Assembly: GCF_000210295.1 (NCBI RefSeq)
Contig: NC_026744.1
Coordinates: 1,922,001 to 1,986,000, forward strand
Direction of reading: 5' to 3'
From: Trypanosoma brucei gambiense DAL972
Taxonomy: Eukaryota > Euglenozoa > Kinetoplastea > Trypanosomatida > Trypanosomatidae
Length of the DNA stretch: 64,000 nt
Every line of letters begins with the position of its first letter. Positions within the stretch are counted from its first letter, which is position 1. This document shows, piece after piece, positions 22,401 to 31,386 of the stretch. The notes under the pieces are model-generated. The model worked only from the letters and a program-made list of their open reading frames with translations, searched no databases and was not told where the DNA came from. A program made the position numbers and the translations under genes.

Positions 22401-24414
22401 TGGCCGAAACTTGATTGCGTGCGGCAGTTCCGGCACTGCAGCTGCCTTCTAGCCACTTCATGGGTGTCGCTGAGTTATTTATTGAGATCGACAGAAAACC
22501 GGAAGGTGTCGCTGTTTGTTCCCACACACGTGTTGGCGTCTGCATATTCTCTAAGGACTGTTTCCATCCGGCTTGTTCACCATCAACCGCCTTGTCCCCT
22601 TCACCCTTTTCTGCTTCACTCTCCACGCCTTCCGATTTACCCCCCGAATCGGCCTTGGCCTTAGACCTTGTATGGGTTGCCGTTTCAGCAAGCTTCAGAG
22701 CGACGAATTTACTCTGGTCGACAACTGCTGGCGAAGGACCCACAGCCTTTTCCTCCAGGCATGGAAACAGTTGCATGTCGCGAGCCGCATGCTTGGCCTC
22801 GACAACAAACGTGTTATATTTTTGATTTACATCCTCAAGTCCTGTTGTAAAGCACCCCTCCTTGGTAACAATACGCCACTGACTGAAACACTTTTGCAGT
22901 TGTTTAGCATTGTGAAGACGTTTAAATATTTTGTCCAGTACAGCCGCTCCCAGCTCACGGCGTCGCTTCTCCAGCATGCTCTGCCGCCACGTACGCCATG
23001 CCCATCTCTTCATGGCTTCCTCCATGTATCGCACATCTCCCTTTGCTTGTGTGGCAGAAGTCTCCATGCTTCGGTATCTTAATAGATTGAGAGGAAGTGC
23101 GCTCAACTGATCAACCTGCTCGCCCAGGGCACCCGACCAAGGGAGGTGCTCCTCGCGGAGAGCGAAATTCTCGTAAACATGGGGTAAAATGTACTTGGTA
23201 TAAAGCTGCAGAGCCCATGAAATACCCGGCGACAAACTTTTTGCCTGGTCAAGAATACGCCATAGAAGCGCCACACTAAGCGAAGTTTCTGCGGTAAGTA
23301 CCGGGCCGAAACAGAGGTCATTGGGAATAGATGCGGCAGGTGGGTGCGATTCGGAAGCGTCCTCGACTTCTTCATCACGTTGTACCCTTCTCGGGGAGGC
23401 ACACGCTGCAGACAGTTTGATCTGTGACCTCAGCATCGCTCCCAGGCTTCTGGAGGTACTCGGTGACGACGAAAGTGACATTGAAATACCGTAAACATCC
23501 TCGCTGACTTTCCCCTTCAGCAATATCAACAAATGCCTATGCATACCAGTTATAACGCGGTTGAACAGTCTTTCGTAAAGGCGCAGAGGAAATGCAACAC
23601 CCCGTCCAGATACTGTGTAACCCCATGGCGCGTACTTGGGGCACCTGACGCCACCGACGGACAGCGGAGCCTGTGTTGCATGGGACGTTTCATACTTCTT
23701 CCTTTCCTCTGCCACGTCACTTTGCATACGCTCGACTTCTCGCATCATAATCGCTTCTTCCTCCGTGAGCGCTCGCCGGAAGTTGTTCCACAGCGGAGTG
23801 CGAAGGTTTTCCTCCATAGTGGCAATTTCTGCGAACTCTTCTCGAATCGCGTTACGGGACTCCCACATGGAGAAGAGGGTCTCATTTGCGGCGCGCTCTC
23901 TCTCTATAATCCGCTTTGATTCGGTAGAGGATGTCGCATACTTCACGGAGCACCCACCCATCGCGTTTACACCGGCAGCGAGACCTAGACAGGGAACCAT
24001 TAGTAGCTTCTTGGTCGGTTTGGAAACTACATCCGACCCACGAAGCATTGCGGGTCCTTGATCTTCTCTGTCTCCAACAAAAGCTGGAAAGAGATCCGGC
24101 TGTTGATTAAGCGCCGATTTCATGAGATTTGCAGCTACCTTCTGTGTCAGTTGCGTACGGCGTTTCCGTTCAGCCTCGGCGGATGCCAAATCAGTAGCGT
24201 TCGCAGATGCCAGTAGCCGACATTGTCGCGAGGATAATCGGTGCTTTGGGTCCTCCAACGACGGGAGCACGAGCTGAGAGCCGGTACTTTCCTTCAACTC
24301 CGTTGGTTGTTGCTGTGGATGTGCTGGTGATGGACTTAACAGAGAAAAGCCGGAATGACGGCCAGTGGTATCTGCAGACGTCTTGTCATGCTCAAATAGG
24401 GGAGATTGATTCAT
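19417..24414 (-). CDS. Large coiled-coil protein with possible SFI1-like and calponin-homology segments
   Basis: A 1665-residue protein that I do not recognise as a named gene. Around residues 468-515 there are tryptophan-spaced helices ('RWAWRTWRQSMLEKR...KCFSQWR') like the repeats of SFI1-type centrin-binding proteins. A clear coiled coil follows at about 680-765. At about 893-1090 an 'ILRDWANNCL...GVLLSRLLFYL' segment, then 'SALLHFARELL' and 'EIIDPHALARGD...ITLVALLYVRF', resembles the helices of a calponin-homology domain with a long insert. The C-terminal third is helical without a recognised fold. Together this suggests a cytoskeletal or basal-body role, which is inference. The first ATG is at 24414; the codon before it is TTG. 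Confidence 0.8.
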   Translation of the reverse strand: MNQSPLFEHDKTSADTTGRHSGFSLLSPSPAHPQQQPTELKESTGSQLVLPSLEDPKHRLSSRQCRLLASANATDLASAEAERKRRTQLTQKVAANLMKSALNQQPDLFPAFVGDREDQGPAMLRGSDVVSKPTKKLLMVPCLGLAAGVNAMGGCSVKYATSSTESKRIIERERAANETLFSMWESRNAIREEFAEIATMEENLRTPLWNNFRRALTEEEAIMMREVERMQSDVAEERKKYETSHATQAPLSVGGVRCPKYAPWGYTVSGRGVAFPLRLYERLFNRVITGMHRHLLILLKGKVSEDVYGISMSLSSSPSTSRSLGAMLRSQIKLSAACASPRRVQRDEEVEDASESHPPAASIPNDLCFGPVLTAETSLSVALLWRILDQAKSLSPGISWALQLYTKYILPHVYENFALREEHLPWSGALGEQVDQLSALPLNLLRYRSMETSATQAKGDVRYMEEAMKRWAWRTWRQSMLEKRRRELGAAVLDKIFKRLHNAKQLQKCFSQWRIVTKEGCFTTGLEDVNQKYNTFVVEAKHAARDMQLFPCLEEKAVGPSPAVVDQSKFVALKLAETATHTRSKAKADSGGKSEGVESEAEKGEGDKAVDGEQAGWKQSLENMQTPTRVWEQTATPSGFLSISINNSATPMKWLEGSCSAGTAARNQVSAIFDTMLRKLYDMEKISGHLREGIAVQNRIIQKLERENESLKEKVYSLEESLRESEEMRLNYCNIVQERELDIRELERRNTQLKSRLRCQEQRPWQRTVLRVIGDICGASTALSELVDDSRGSRQKQASRKVCTSPVPALPSSGNSVVTNASSKTTSCGDRVGSAGQRQRGQSPTGEVEEDDYRKGMSRLSSGPPGAEAERLYGKLAPIVLSSTRFMPDSQTILRDWANNCLDDLESLDDLKGGALSTRFYSFSQEARSGVLLSRLLFYLALPRYQNKTATDANNLGQHGGNEGRNFPEQRRRLLMHERVQLETPFPTYSDCFGDLLSMKSVNRMSALLHFARELLASGGQPGDAMVQKRMDHIYDLTLKAVGMTPPPPVDRVDLHEIIDPHALARGDTSATITLVALLYVRFSHPFNHKAKQSAMIERDAMMYLLSKGTYTQSTDSTKSDSPVPLSDSQADDQLPLEDEGKHLARKFLAQLEEDERSPWQLFLKHCQPLINTMAHPYILRGNFWPSTAFDSPDLAYMLGTLGLALQRSLQEHRWHIILSCLVPVRTYSGMSRGIYTGGRSSVAALQAGLYRVGDWVFPDELPCIRAMFRDREAAIRAAVGTGVLKCVGEWTEDEWNTEGFFTTKNKGSLLKSFETCGSDLMQLFLQRAKLSHTCAMPAIDLGSWRLLLMDVGLVSPDDPETSLLDLEQVTNIFCMVMSSLVDVDTRLEEPNPADAGYSTMPLSYFSDEMFFPEFVAALVLLIHEMYPSVYRGGGGEGENESEPTITWLGDALRDFHFRQVVPHQVGETMIRPSSIMKAIRANARAHEVLVRHNKVLQVLHTTYSRDICGLVGIEKDQVVQMLRDAALTSSEISQSVITDLFKACCVSKKVDEALLEERRRENDSRPRDVPVVRRRGNVSILDPTLEGASATKVKEFFLLLYDGFLEFLCVLCHFNQPNPLIPFEQRLEKFLMKGVFRPLAHRSEGLAMVMSQHLPQSKHDGSDT

Positions 24415-24459
24415 CAACCTTCACCCCTTTGGTAAGATATCTAACTAACTGGTCCTATA

Positions 24460-24565
24460 CTGACGCAGAATGCGAAATATAAAACAAGATTACGGCGAAA
24501 TTTGAATTGAAAGATTTTTTCCAGAAAAAAGAGAGGAGTGCAGAAAAAAAAAAGAAGAGCAGCTT
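24460..24565 (-). promoter_or_regulatory. Candidate trans-splice acceptor for the 1665-residue protein gene
   Basis: Minus-strand T/C tracts between about 24565 and 24520 are followed by the first AG at 24461-24460 (GCGTCAG). The 5' UTR would be about 45 nt. Confidence 0.4.
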
Positions 24566-24642
24566 ACAATGTTAAAAAAATGCTTTCACAACTTTCCCCT
24601 CGTTGAAATGCATGACAGTTTTAACTGATAGCCAACCGTCCT

Positions 24643-25245
24643 TCATCGCCTAACCACAGACGGAAAGAAGCCGAACACCCGCTGAGTTATTATGTACGCC
24701 ACCACAAGAACAAAGCAGAAGAGAGAGACACGCAGCACAATATCATCCACAGTCTTTATGGATAATAATTTCCCCACCATCTTCTGGGCAATTTCAACAG
24801 TCGCATTGACATTCTGCAACGCACCATGCAGCATTTCTAGCGACTCCGAGCTCCCCGCAAGCTCCTTGACAGCGCCCTGCACTTTATGGAGTTCAGCGTT
24901 CAGAATAGATCGCGTGTGCATGAGTGAACGCAATGCATTCACCTTTTCGGCGGCGCTTTCCTCACCGCTAGCCTCAACTGCAGCAGCCGCTGCTGGAAGA
25001 GCCCTGCAAATGGCAGCACGATGACTCTCAAGTTGTGCCACAAGTGTAACGAATGATGTGGGCAAAGCCCCTTCAGTCATTTGTTTCCTTTGTTGGTGGA
25101 CCATTGCTATCACCTTAGCGAGTTCCTCTACTACATGCTGTGAGGTACCAATAACCGACATGGCAGCCCTGCGCGTATGTTGGGTGCGGGTGTGCTGATG
25201 TGTTTTTACAGCTCGATTTAACTCAGACAACTTGGAGCCGCCCAT
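24643..25245 (-). CDS. Tail-anchored protein, probable Sec20-like SNARE
   Basis: A 200-residue protein with helices throughout and a single hydrophobic segment near the C-terminus (about 172-192, 'VSLFCFVLVVAYIITQRVF') followed by a short tail. The region before the membrane anchor, 'HTRSILNAELHKVQGAVKEL' then 'AGSSESLEMLHGALQNV', with a run of hydrophobic heptads and 'KMVGKLLSIKTVDDIVLRV', follows the layout of the Sec20 domain, a Qb-SNARE acting in Golgi-to-ER retrograde fusion. The match is from family knowledge and is short, so another tail-anchored coiled-coil protein is possible. The ATG at 25245 is used; a second ATG at codon 29 (MSVIGTSQ) would give a more compact protein and may be the real start. 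Confidence 0.6.
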   Translation of the reverse strand: MGGSKLSELNRAVKTHQHTRTQHTRRAAMSVIGTSQHVVEELAKVIAMVHQQRKQMTEGALPTSFVTLVAQLESHRAAICRALPAAAAAVEASGEESAAEKVNALRSLMHTRSILNAELHKVQGAVKELAGSSESLEMLHGALQNVNATVEIAQKMVGKLLSIKTVDDIVLRVSLFCFVLVVAYIITQRVFGFFPSVVRR

Positions 25246-25914
25246 CTCTCAAGAGCAATTAACAGCTCAAGCGAAAAGGTGTCTTTCTCCCCGGCGTCGC
25301 GCTGCATCACAGCCCTACTGTCATTTAAGTCTCTTTCCATTAGGGCAACAACACTACTACTCTCACTGCTTGTCCTGTGCTTTCCTAACTTCTTGTGACA
25401 GCTATATTTCCTGCAGTATAGCCACCGCTAAGTACCGTGGAATCAATGAGCGTAAAAACAAAACGAAAAGGCGACGCGAAAACATAAGTCCAACGTTCCG
25501 TTTTCTTTTTTTGCTGAGGTCAAAATCGCGGATGCGTGCAAACAGAAGGTAATATATATTCGACCGAAGTGGTGTCTCTTTCCAACACCATATGCGTATA
25601 TGCGTGTATGGCTACGGGCGTTTGCCCATGACCTGTGCGGGTTCACCTTTCCCACATTCATTTTATGCTGCGTCCTGAAGGAAGCAGAAGGTAAAAAGCA
25701 ACATTTTCTGCATTTACTCCATTCTCAAAACCTATCCCCTTACTTGCCTTTCGTTACATTGACGGTGTAGAGTATTCTCCTCAATGTCTCCATTTTTCAC
25801 CCAACTATGTCCGCCCCTAAAAGAACACCGGGCGAAGAGGCATATACTTTCTGTTGCAAATGCTCTTATTCATTACTTCGGGGACGTGGTCCGCTTCTCA
25901 CCGCCGCTGGTTCT
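25246..25914. other. 669 bp spacer
   Basis: Contains the 3' UTR of the 370-residue gene and the 5' UTR of the Sec20-like gene. No coding signal or clear repeat is visible. Confidence 0.6.
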
Positions 25915-27027
25915 TCACTCCCAAGGGATAAGTCGTTTCACTTCCTTTGGTGGTTTTCGCCCCTTGAAAACATCTACCAGTACTTCCACGTCGTCACTCG
26001 CGTTCGTCGCGTTGACGCTGTTGCCTAAAGAACCGGAGTCGTGGTGCTCCCCGCTGAGGATGTGGCAGCAACTCGAGAAATTGCGCCCCCCAATACCTGA
26101 AGGAGATGAGCGACGATCAATATGGGAGTGCGAGGCTAACCGCTTATGGTCTGCCCGCGTCACGTTATGGGAACGACCACTGGATTCGGGGAACAACTGG
26201 TCAAAGCATGGTAGAAGTGATGGACCTGAGTCCATAAAGGACCGGTCATAGGAAACCGTTGACGCATACGGTTCCAGTAGCGCCGACCCAAGACACGATG
26301 CACATTGTTGCCCATTCAATGGTTTCGCTGTTTTCGCCGAATACCCTGATGAACTTGCGCATGCCGTGCAATTGCCCCACGTCGTTCTCTTATCACGAGG
26401 AGGTCCACTGGGCGCAGAAGCAGCGGTGTCGTCTAAGGAAGAAGCGAAATGTGCTCGGTTGTTAGTGTCATTTTGTCTTCCCGATGATTTAGTTGTCCTG
26501 GAAGATGACCTTCGTTTCGTCCTGCAGTGGGGAGCCACATTTTGAAGTCGCTCCTTCGTCACCTTGCGTGCCTCCCTCTCAAACGTGCGCGCAACATGCT
26601 CTCGAGTGACGGCGCGGAGTCTGCTAACCAAAATATTTGCGAGTTGTTCGTCCACCTGATGCAGATACAGTTCGAGAATATCCGCGACATAATTCTGTAT
26701 GCTGTGTCTCCATTCCTCCGGAAGCGTGGAGGCTGCGCATTCTCCACTCTTGCAGCCCTGCGGCGCGGTGTCGCCTGTCGCTGCACTAAAGAATTCCCCG
26801 CTTGTTGGCATGTCGCCTCGCATGCCTCCTGGCTCCGTAACGAAGTTTGCTCCCCTGCTAAATCTTCCAACATGGACCCCTCCTCTTTCTAAAAGAACTT
26901 CTTTCAATTCCTTGATGTCTTGCTGCTGTGCGAGCACCTGGCTAGTCAGTAGGGCTACTATACGTTCAGTGCGTCCAAACATACCGCGCGGAGTGTCGGT
27001 GGGTGGCAACGTGGGAGCGCCACTCAT
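25915..27027 (-). CDS. Unrecognised 370-residue protein
   Basis: I do not recognise this protein. The N-terminal 50 residues contain a short amphipathic helix ('RIVALLTSQVLAQQQDIKELKEVLLERG') that could form a coiled coil. A second helical stretch lies near residues 105-160 ('IQNYVADILELYLHQVDEQLANILVSRL', then 'REHVARTFEREARKVTKERL'). The rest is Ser/Asn/Arg-rich and probably disordered. Four cysteines in 'NCTACASSSGY...QQCASCLGSA' (about 218-247) come in two C-x2-C pairs and could bind a metal, but the spacing matches no family I know. Coding is supported by the long open frame, an ATG start and the gap-filling position on the same strand as its neighbours. Confidence 0.75.
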   Translation of the reverse strand: MSGAPTLPPTDTPRGMFGRTERIVALLTSQVLAQQQDIKELKEVLLERGGVHVGRFSRGANFVTEPGGMRGDMPTSGEFFSAATGDTAPQGCKSGECAASTLPEEWRHSIQNYVADILELYLHQVDEQLANILVSRLRAVTREHVARTFEREARKVTKERLQNVAPHCRTKRRSSSRTTKSSGRQNDTNNRAHFASSLDDTAASAPSGPPRDKRTTWGNCTACASSSGYSAKTAKPLNGQQCASCLGSALLEPYASTVSYDRSFMDSGPSLLPCFDQLFPESSGRSHNVTRADHKRLASHSHIDRRSSPSGIGGRNFSSCCHILSGEHHDSGSLGNSVNATNASDDVEVLVDVFKGRKPPKEVKRLIPWE

Positions 27028-27976
27028 AACGCTTTGAGAAGATCAATTACACTTCACGAGGGGCAATGATGTATTTATCCTAAGCTCCAACAGTCCCTGG
27101 TGTAGTAAAAACGATGCAAAGTGGGTAAAGTGCAAAGAATCCAGATGAATACAAATACTTACCGGCTAACGTCTAACGGGAGACACTTACACAAAATACA
27201 GAGGGTGTGGAGACAGGTGCAAGTGAGAAGGGAGGCAAAATTTTCCTCACTACACCAAAGGTTAAGTAACGGTTAGAAAAATGTGAGCACCCCCGAAATA
27301 TTAGAGGCGGAAAAAAAGGTATGAACAGGGCGCCGAGAGCCACCTTGTACCTTCGTGAGATGCAAATCGCCCAACACTTAGAGTGTCCTTCCATTCCCCG
27401 CTACTGGAGGTCCTTTCCCAACAACTAATGCACGTTAATGTCATGTTTGTAAACAAGTGAACACGCGTATTCACAAATCTGTTAGTATATCTGAACATGC
27501 ACGAACCTCCTCCCACGGGCGTTTCAAAGGTTCTACGAGGGTGAAGGTGAGGCAAAACAGACGAGCAAAGCGAGGACAAAGTGGAGTGGCAAAAGCACCT
27601 CTTGCAAGTTACCAGTGGCGGTGAACTCCACCAACCAGACAACTGCGATAAAGAGGCCGTGGGGAAAGGAATAGTACAGGTCACTAAAGGAAGCCACTGA
27701 ACAACCAAAAGCATACCTGCAGCGGTGCAATCAAAATGAAAGAAAATTTTTGAGGCCACACAACCTGGGGAGAAGGAAATGCCCCGCAGTGGGTCACACA
27801 GTACCGGCAGCAGTAGTTGCGTGGACAAAAAGGACAGAACTGCCACGTGCCACTCTATTCGGTAAACGGCAACAGGGAACGCGTCCCCACCTCCATGCTG
27901 GCAATTGCGTGGTGCTTGCACACACATGTGTGTATATATTTGAACAAGATAATAATCGGAGAACAAAGCCGGAATG
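27028..27976. other. 949 bp spacer downstream of the ATG16-like gene
   Basis: Probably the ATG16-like 3' UTR and the 5' UTR of the next gene. One minus-strand frame of 221 codons exists (27301-27966), but its Cys/Ser/Leu/Phe-rich composition looks like translated pyrimidine-rich UTR. Confidence 0.55.
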
Positions 27977-29602
27977 TCAATTCCACAAGACCAACCGCTT
28001 ATCGTTACTTATGGTTGCCAGCACCGACGTTTCCCCCCTCTGTGCCCATGCAACACTTTTCACATGCTCTTGGTGAGCAGCCTCCAACTCAGCATCCATC
28101 ACACGGCGTTCGTCCAAGTCAACGATTAACAGAGACCCACGTGAAGTACCCACTGCACAGAACCTCCCGCTGGGGCTCAGGGCAATCCTAGCGAGATGTG
28201 TGGAGGTACTTATATCCCCGCGCTCCACGCGGAACAACGCTTCGTCCATCCGACGTGTGTCTCTCACAGAAATGGCGCCTTCTCGGCCAAGTGAGACACA
28301 CAAGTTGTTTCTGACGACGCGCACGCACGTCGCTCCCCCAGGATGGACGTTTTTGATTTCATCAGGGTTCCCACTTCGTCCACGGGAGTCCCATACACAG
28401 ATGCTGCCATTGTAGTGTGCTGAAAGCAGATGAGACTCGGCCACACACAAATCGTTGCAGCAGCTCGGATTCAGCAAAGTTTTCTGTATGGTGGCTGACT
28501 GCAAGTCCCACAATCTAATTGAACGATCAGAGCTGGCGGTGTAGGCGTTTCTCTGGTCTGCTGAAAGGTAAGCGGCTGTAACCTTCTCCCTGTGACCAGT
28601 TAGTTCCGCTTTCCTCTGAGTCTTTGTATCCCAAATACGGACTACGCCGTCTGTACAACCAACTATCAGGCGGTCCCCAACACTGTCAATGCACAAAGGC
28701 ACACCATCACTTGGGTGACACTGCAACGCGGCACCGCTACCACTGTCCCAGTACCTAATCATTCGATCCGCACCACCAGTTACGATCCGCTCCCCGCCAT
28801 TCGTTGCACACACTGCATGGATGAGCCGGTCACCGTGGGGATGTTCGGTCGTAAACATCACGCTGGAAGGCAATTTTGCAGCCTCCTGCACCGAAAATTC
28901 CTGGCGACATGTGTTGACGGGGTCCTTTTTGTGGGAAGAACGTGATACATCCACTTCCACCTCACCACGACCTACACCAGAGCTGCCAACACAGCCCTTC
29001 TTCCGCATCGTGTTTAATTCATCATCGTACCCAAGTATTTTTTCCTGCATGTGCGCCATGGTTTCCTTCGCCGTTATCAACTCACGTACGCAGCGGTCCC
29101 GCTCGGCCAGTGCGGCGTTGAGTTTTGGCCTGACGATTTTGTTCTCCTCTTCGAGAGCCTTGTAGTTATTCGCAAGTCTCAGAAGCACTTCCTCAAGTTC
29201 CGTCTCGCGGTTCTTCAACTTCTTCACCTCCTCTTTGAGATTCGCGTTTTCTTCCGTCAGCCGCTTCACCTCACACTCGTTTTTGTAATAGTCCTTTTCA
29301 TTTTTCAAACTCTCCTGCAGCTTCTCCTGCAGCTGGGCAACATTTGCTTCCAGCTGTTCTTCCCGGCCCGCGCGGCTAATAACCCCAGCAGAAGCAAGCT
29401 CGAGAGCCCGTACTTGCTTGACGAGTTCTTTGTTCTTTTCGTCGAGCGCCGTATTGTCACTTCGCAGGGTTTGCAGCGACTGTTGGAGCTTTAGCAACCG
29501 ATTTTGTGCGAGGCGATGTGAACTGAACACGTGCTCCACAGACTGAATCTCCGCAGCATTGCGGCTGGCAACCTGGCGATTAATAATGCCAATCCATGAC
29601 AT
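27977..29602 (-). CDS. ATG16: ATG16-like protein: coiled coil plus WD40 propeller
   Basis: A 541-residue protein. Residues 1-30 are followed by a long coiled coil (about 35-215) rich in Glu, Lys and Leu heptads, a linker, and then about seven WD40 repeats (about 255-541) with recognisable endings such as 'IRYWDSGSG', 'VRIWDTKTQ', 'IRLWDLQSA', 'ICVWDSRGR' and the terminal 'KRLVLWN'. This coiled-coil/WD40 order and size match ATG16L, which scaffolds the ATG12-ATG5 conjugate during autophagosome growth. Other coiled-coil/WD40 proteins share the layout, so the identity is probable, not proven. The codon at 29605 is GTG; the ATG is at 29602. Confidence 0.75.
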   Translation of the reverse strand: MSWIGIINRQVASRNAAEIQSVEHVFSSHRLAQNRLLKLQQSLQTLRSDNTALDEKNKELVKQVRALELASAGVISRAGREEQLEANVAQLQEKLQESLKNEKDYYKNECEVKRLTEENANLKEEVKKLKNRETELEEVLLRLANNYKALEEENKIVRPKLNAALAERDRCVRELITAKETMAHMQEKILGYDDELNTMRKKGCVGSSGVGRGEVEVDVSRSSHKKDPVNTCRQEFSVQEAAKLPSSVMFTTEHPHGDRLIHAVCATNGGERIVTGGADRMIRYWDSGSGAALQCHPSDGVPLCIDSVGDRLIVGCTDGVVRIWDTKTQRKAELTGHREKVTAAYLSADQRNAYTASSDRSIRLWDLQSATIQKTLLNPSCCNDLCVAESHLLSAHYNGSICVWDSRGRSGNPDEIKNVHPGGATCVRVVRNNLCVSLGREGAISVRDTRRMDEALFRVERGDISTSTHLARIALSPSGRFCAVGTSRGSLLIVDLDERRVMDAELEAAHQEHVKSVAWAQRGETSVLATISNDKRLVLWN

Positions 29603-30219
29603 CACTAATCTGCCGCGGAAGTTACCCTTGAATTGTCTTCGTATCGTATATCTCCTGTTGAGGTTGCTACAGGCTGTCCTTGTCCGCTCGTTTTTACGGA
29701 GGAAGAGAGGAATTCACCGCGACGCGGCAGACTGAAGGGATAAAAAGCTGGAAAAAGAAAAAGGCTTTGAGGAGGAGATGAACGAATGGCATTCATCCAC
29801 AAAACAATAAAAATTCCCTCTCAAGCAATGGGCCGTGAATTCCCATAGCACATGTGTCCCTGAGTACTGCCGAAAGCGTAAGAGCTACAGAATAAGTAAT
29901 GTACCCACCCCTAAACGAAATGCCAGAGACTGTTCCCAGTCGCGACACTATTTAGAACCCTCACTGGCGGTCATAATTCTCCCTTCCAAGTACGCACACA
30001 CGCATACGAGAGTTCACTCGCCCCACCGCACCTGCATGGACCGATATATCACAAACACCTGTATTTAAAAAAAGGGGGGAGGGGGAGAAAAAGCAGTACA
30101 CCCGTACCTTTTAGGAAGAATCAAACGACCAACTACTCTACCCTTCTTCAAATCACCCCCCAAAACAGCAACAACCCAACGTAAACGATGTTAGAAGGTA
30201 GAACACATCCGGCACCGAA
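29603..30219. other. 617 bp spacer
   Basis: Between the b5-reductase-like and ATG16-like genes. A purine run (AAAAAAAGGGGGGAGGGGGAGAAAAA) lies at 30066-30091; on the minus strand it is a pyrimidine tract that could serve the ATG16-like acceptor or the upstream polyadenylation. No gene seen. Confidence 0.55.
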
Positions 30220-31386
30220 TCATTGGTAGGCCGTTAAATGTGTCGATACACCGAACTTGTAGACCTGATTACGCAAGTATCCCATATCTTTAAGAAAGCC
30301 ACAATACTTGTAAAACGGCCCCTGCCAATATGTGTAGTTGCCCAACATGTTGACGCGGCCGCAGAGAGGCAATAACATTCGTTGGGGGCCACATATTAAA
30401 ATCTTGGGACGTACAGGCTCACCAGTTTCTCCGTTCGTGACAACTGGTGGTGGAAGTGTTTTTCTCACAATGGTTGGGTCAATGTGGCCAAGGAAAACGT
30501 TTTCCCCGAGATGTAATCCATCATCAGCTGCCGGCCGCCCTAACGACATCACATCGTACTTCACCGAAATCCTTCCCGGGTTGCGCTTGGCATACGCTTC
30601 AAATGTACTACGAAATGGGATGTCCTTTGCTGTGTGGTGGCAATACAGAAACTTAAGTTGCGTGTTATCTTGCTTATCCTTATCCATCACATTCATCAGC
30701 TGCAACGCAATGGAAGCTCCAGAAGTGGTGCAAATAAGCCCCAACTCTCCGTAGGTATTGTTTTGGTAGGGAAACTCCCGCATCCACCGACCAAGGTACA
30801 CCTGTTCACCCCGCTGAAGTGAGCGCAGCCGGGCGGCCATACGCCCTGGATCGCGCTCCTTTACGGCAAATTCGATAATACCCCGCTGCTGGGGATGACT
30901 TGTTGGTGTGAACCAACGGGTGACAGGAGTCATGGACCGCACAGTGCCGGTAGTGACTTGAACAGAGCTAATTGGCTCGTAACCGCAGTAGTCGTAACTG
31001 TTGGGAAGGGCAAAACGGAAAAGAAACATGTCTGTCCCTTTGATTCGCTCTTTGTCAAGCAGAGTAACGGGTACGTGCGGAGCAAAACGCGATCGCTTTG
31101 CTAGTGGTCGGTCATTCTGCAGCCGGACAAAGAAAAACTTGTACAACGAAAATGACACCCCAGTTGTGACACCGAAAAACGCAGCGACACGAGCGGCATA
31201 GCCCGTATTCACATCGTTGAATGCTTTGCGGATAGTTCCCGGTATGTCCTGGAGCGTGTAGGACCACCGCTGCGGTTGTTGGAGCTGCTGACGTTTCCGC
31301 CTGCGGGCTTCATGGTATTTGCTATCACTAAACGTAGAAAAGCCAGATGAGGAAGTACCGCCCCCGTTACCACTGCTGGGATCCAT
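30220..31386 (-). CDS. NADH-cytochrome b5 reductase-like membrane protein
   Basis: A 388-residue protein. A disordered Ser/Gly-rich start and a basic segment precede one hydrophobic span (about 63-87). The rest follows the ferredoxin-NADP reductase fold of cytochrome b5 reductases: 'TDMFLFRFALPN' (first FAD-domain strand), 'TRWFTPTSHPQQRG' where the family has R-x-Y-T-P-x-S, 'TSGASIALQLMNVM' at the place of G-T-G-I-T-P, and 'ILICGPQRML' at the C-G-P-P-x-M motif. These motifs are degenerate at key positions, so electron transfer may be altered or lost. A mitochondrial location is plausible from the basic N-terminus and anchor but is inference. Confidence 0.75.
   Translation of the reverse strand: MDPSSGNGGGTSSSGFSTFSDSKYHEARRRKRQQLQQPQRWSYTLQDIPGTIRKAFNDVNTGYAARVAAFFGVTTGVSFSLYKFFFVRLQNDRPLAKRSRFAPHVPVTLLDKERIKGTDMFLFRFALPNSYDYCGYEPISSVQVTTGTVRSMTPVTRWFTPTSHPQQRGIIEFAVKERDPGRMAARLRSLQRGEQVYLGRWMREFPYQNNTYGELGLICTTSGASIALQLMNVMDKDKQDNTQLKFLYCHHTAKDIPFRSTFEAYAKRNPGRISVKYDVMSLGRPAADDGLHLGENVFLGHIDPTIVRKTLPPPVVTNGETGEPVRPKILICGPQRMLLPLCGRVNMLGNYTYWQGPFYKYCGFLKDMGYLRNQVYKFGVSTHLTAYQ

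Noticed and set aside
27301..27966. 221-codon minus-strand frame between the 370-residue gene and the ATG16-like gene
   Set aside because: Large enough to consider, but Cys/Ser/Leu/Phe/Val-rich with no motif and it occupies the expected 3' UTR. Conservation data would be needed to reinstate it.
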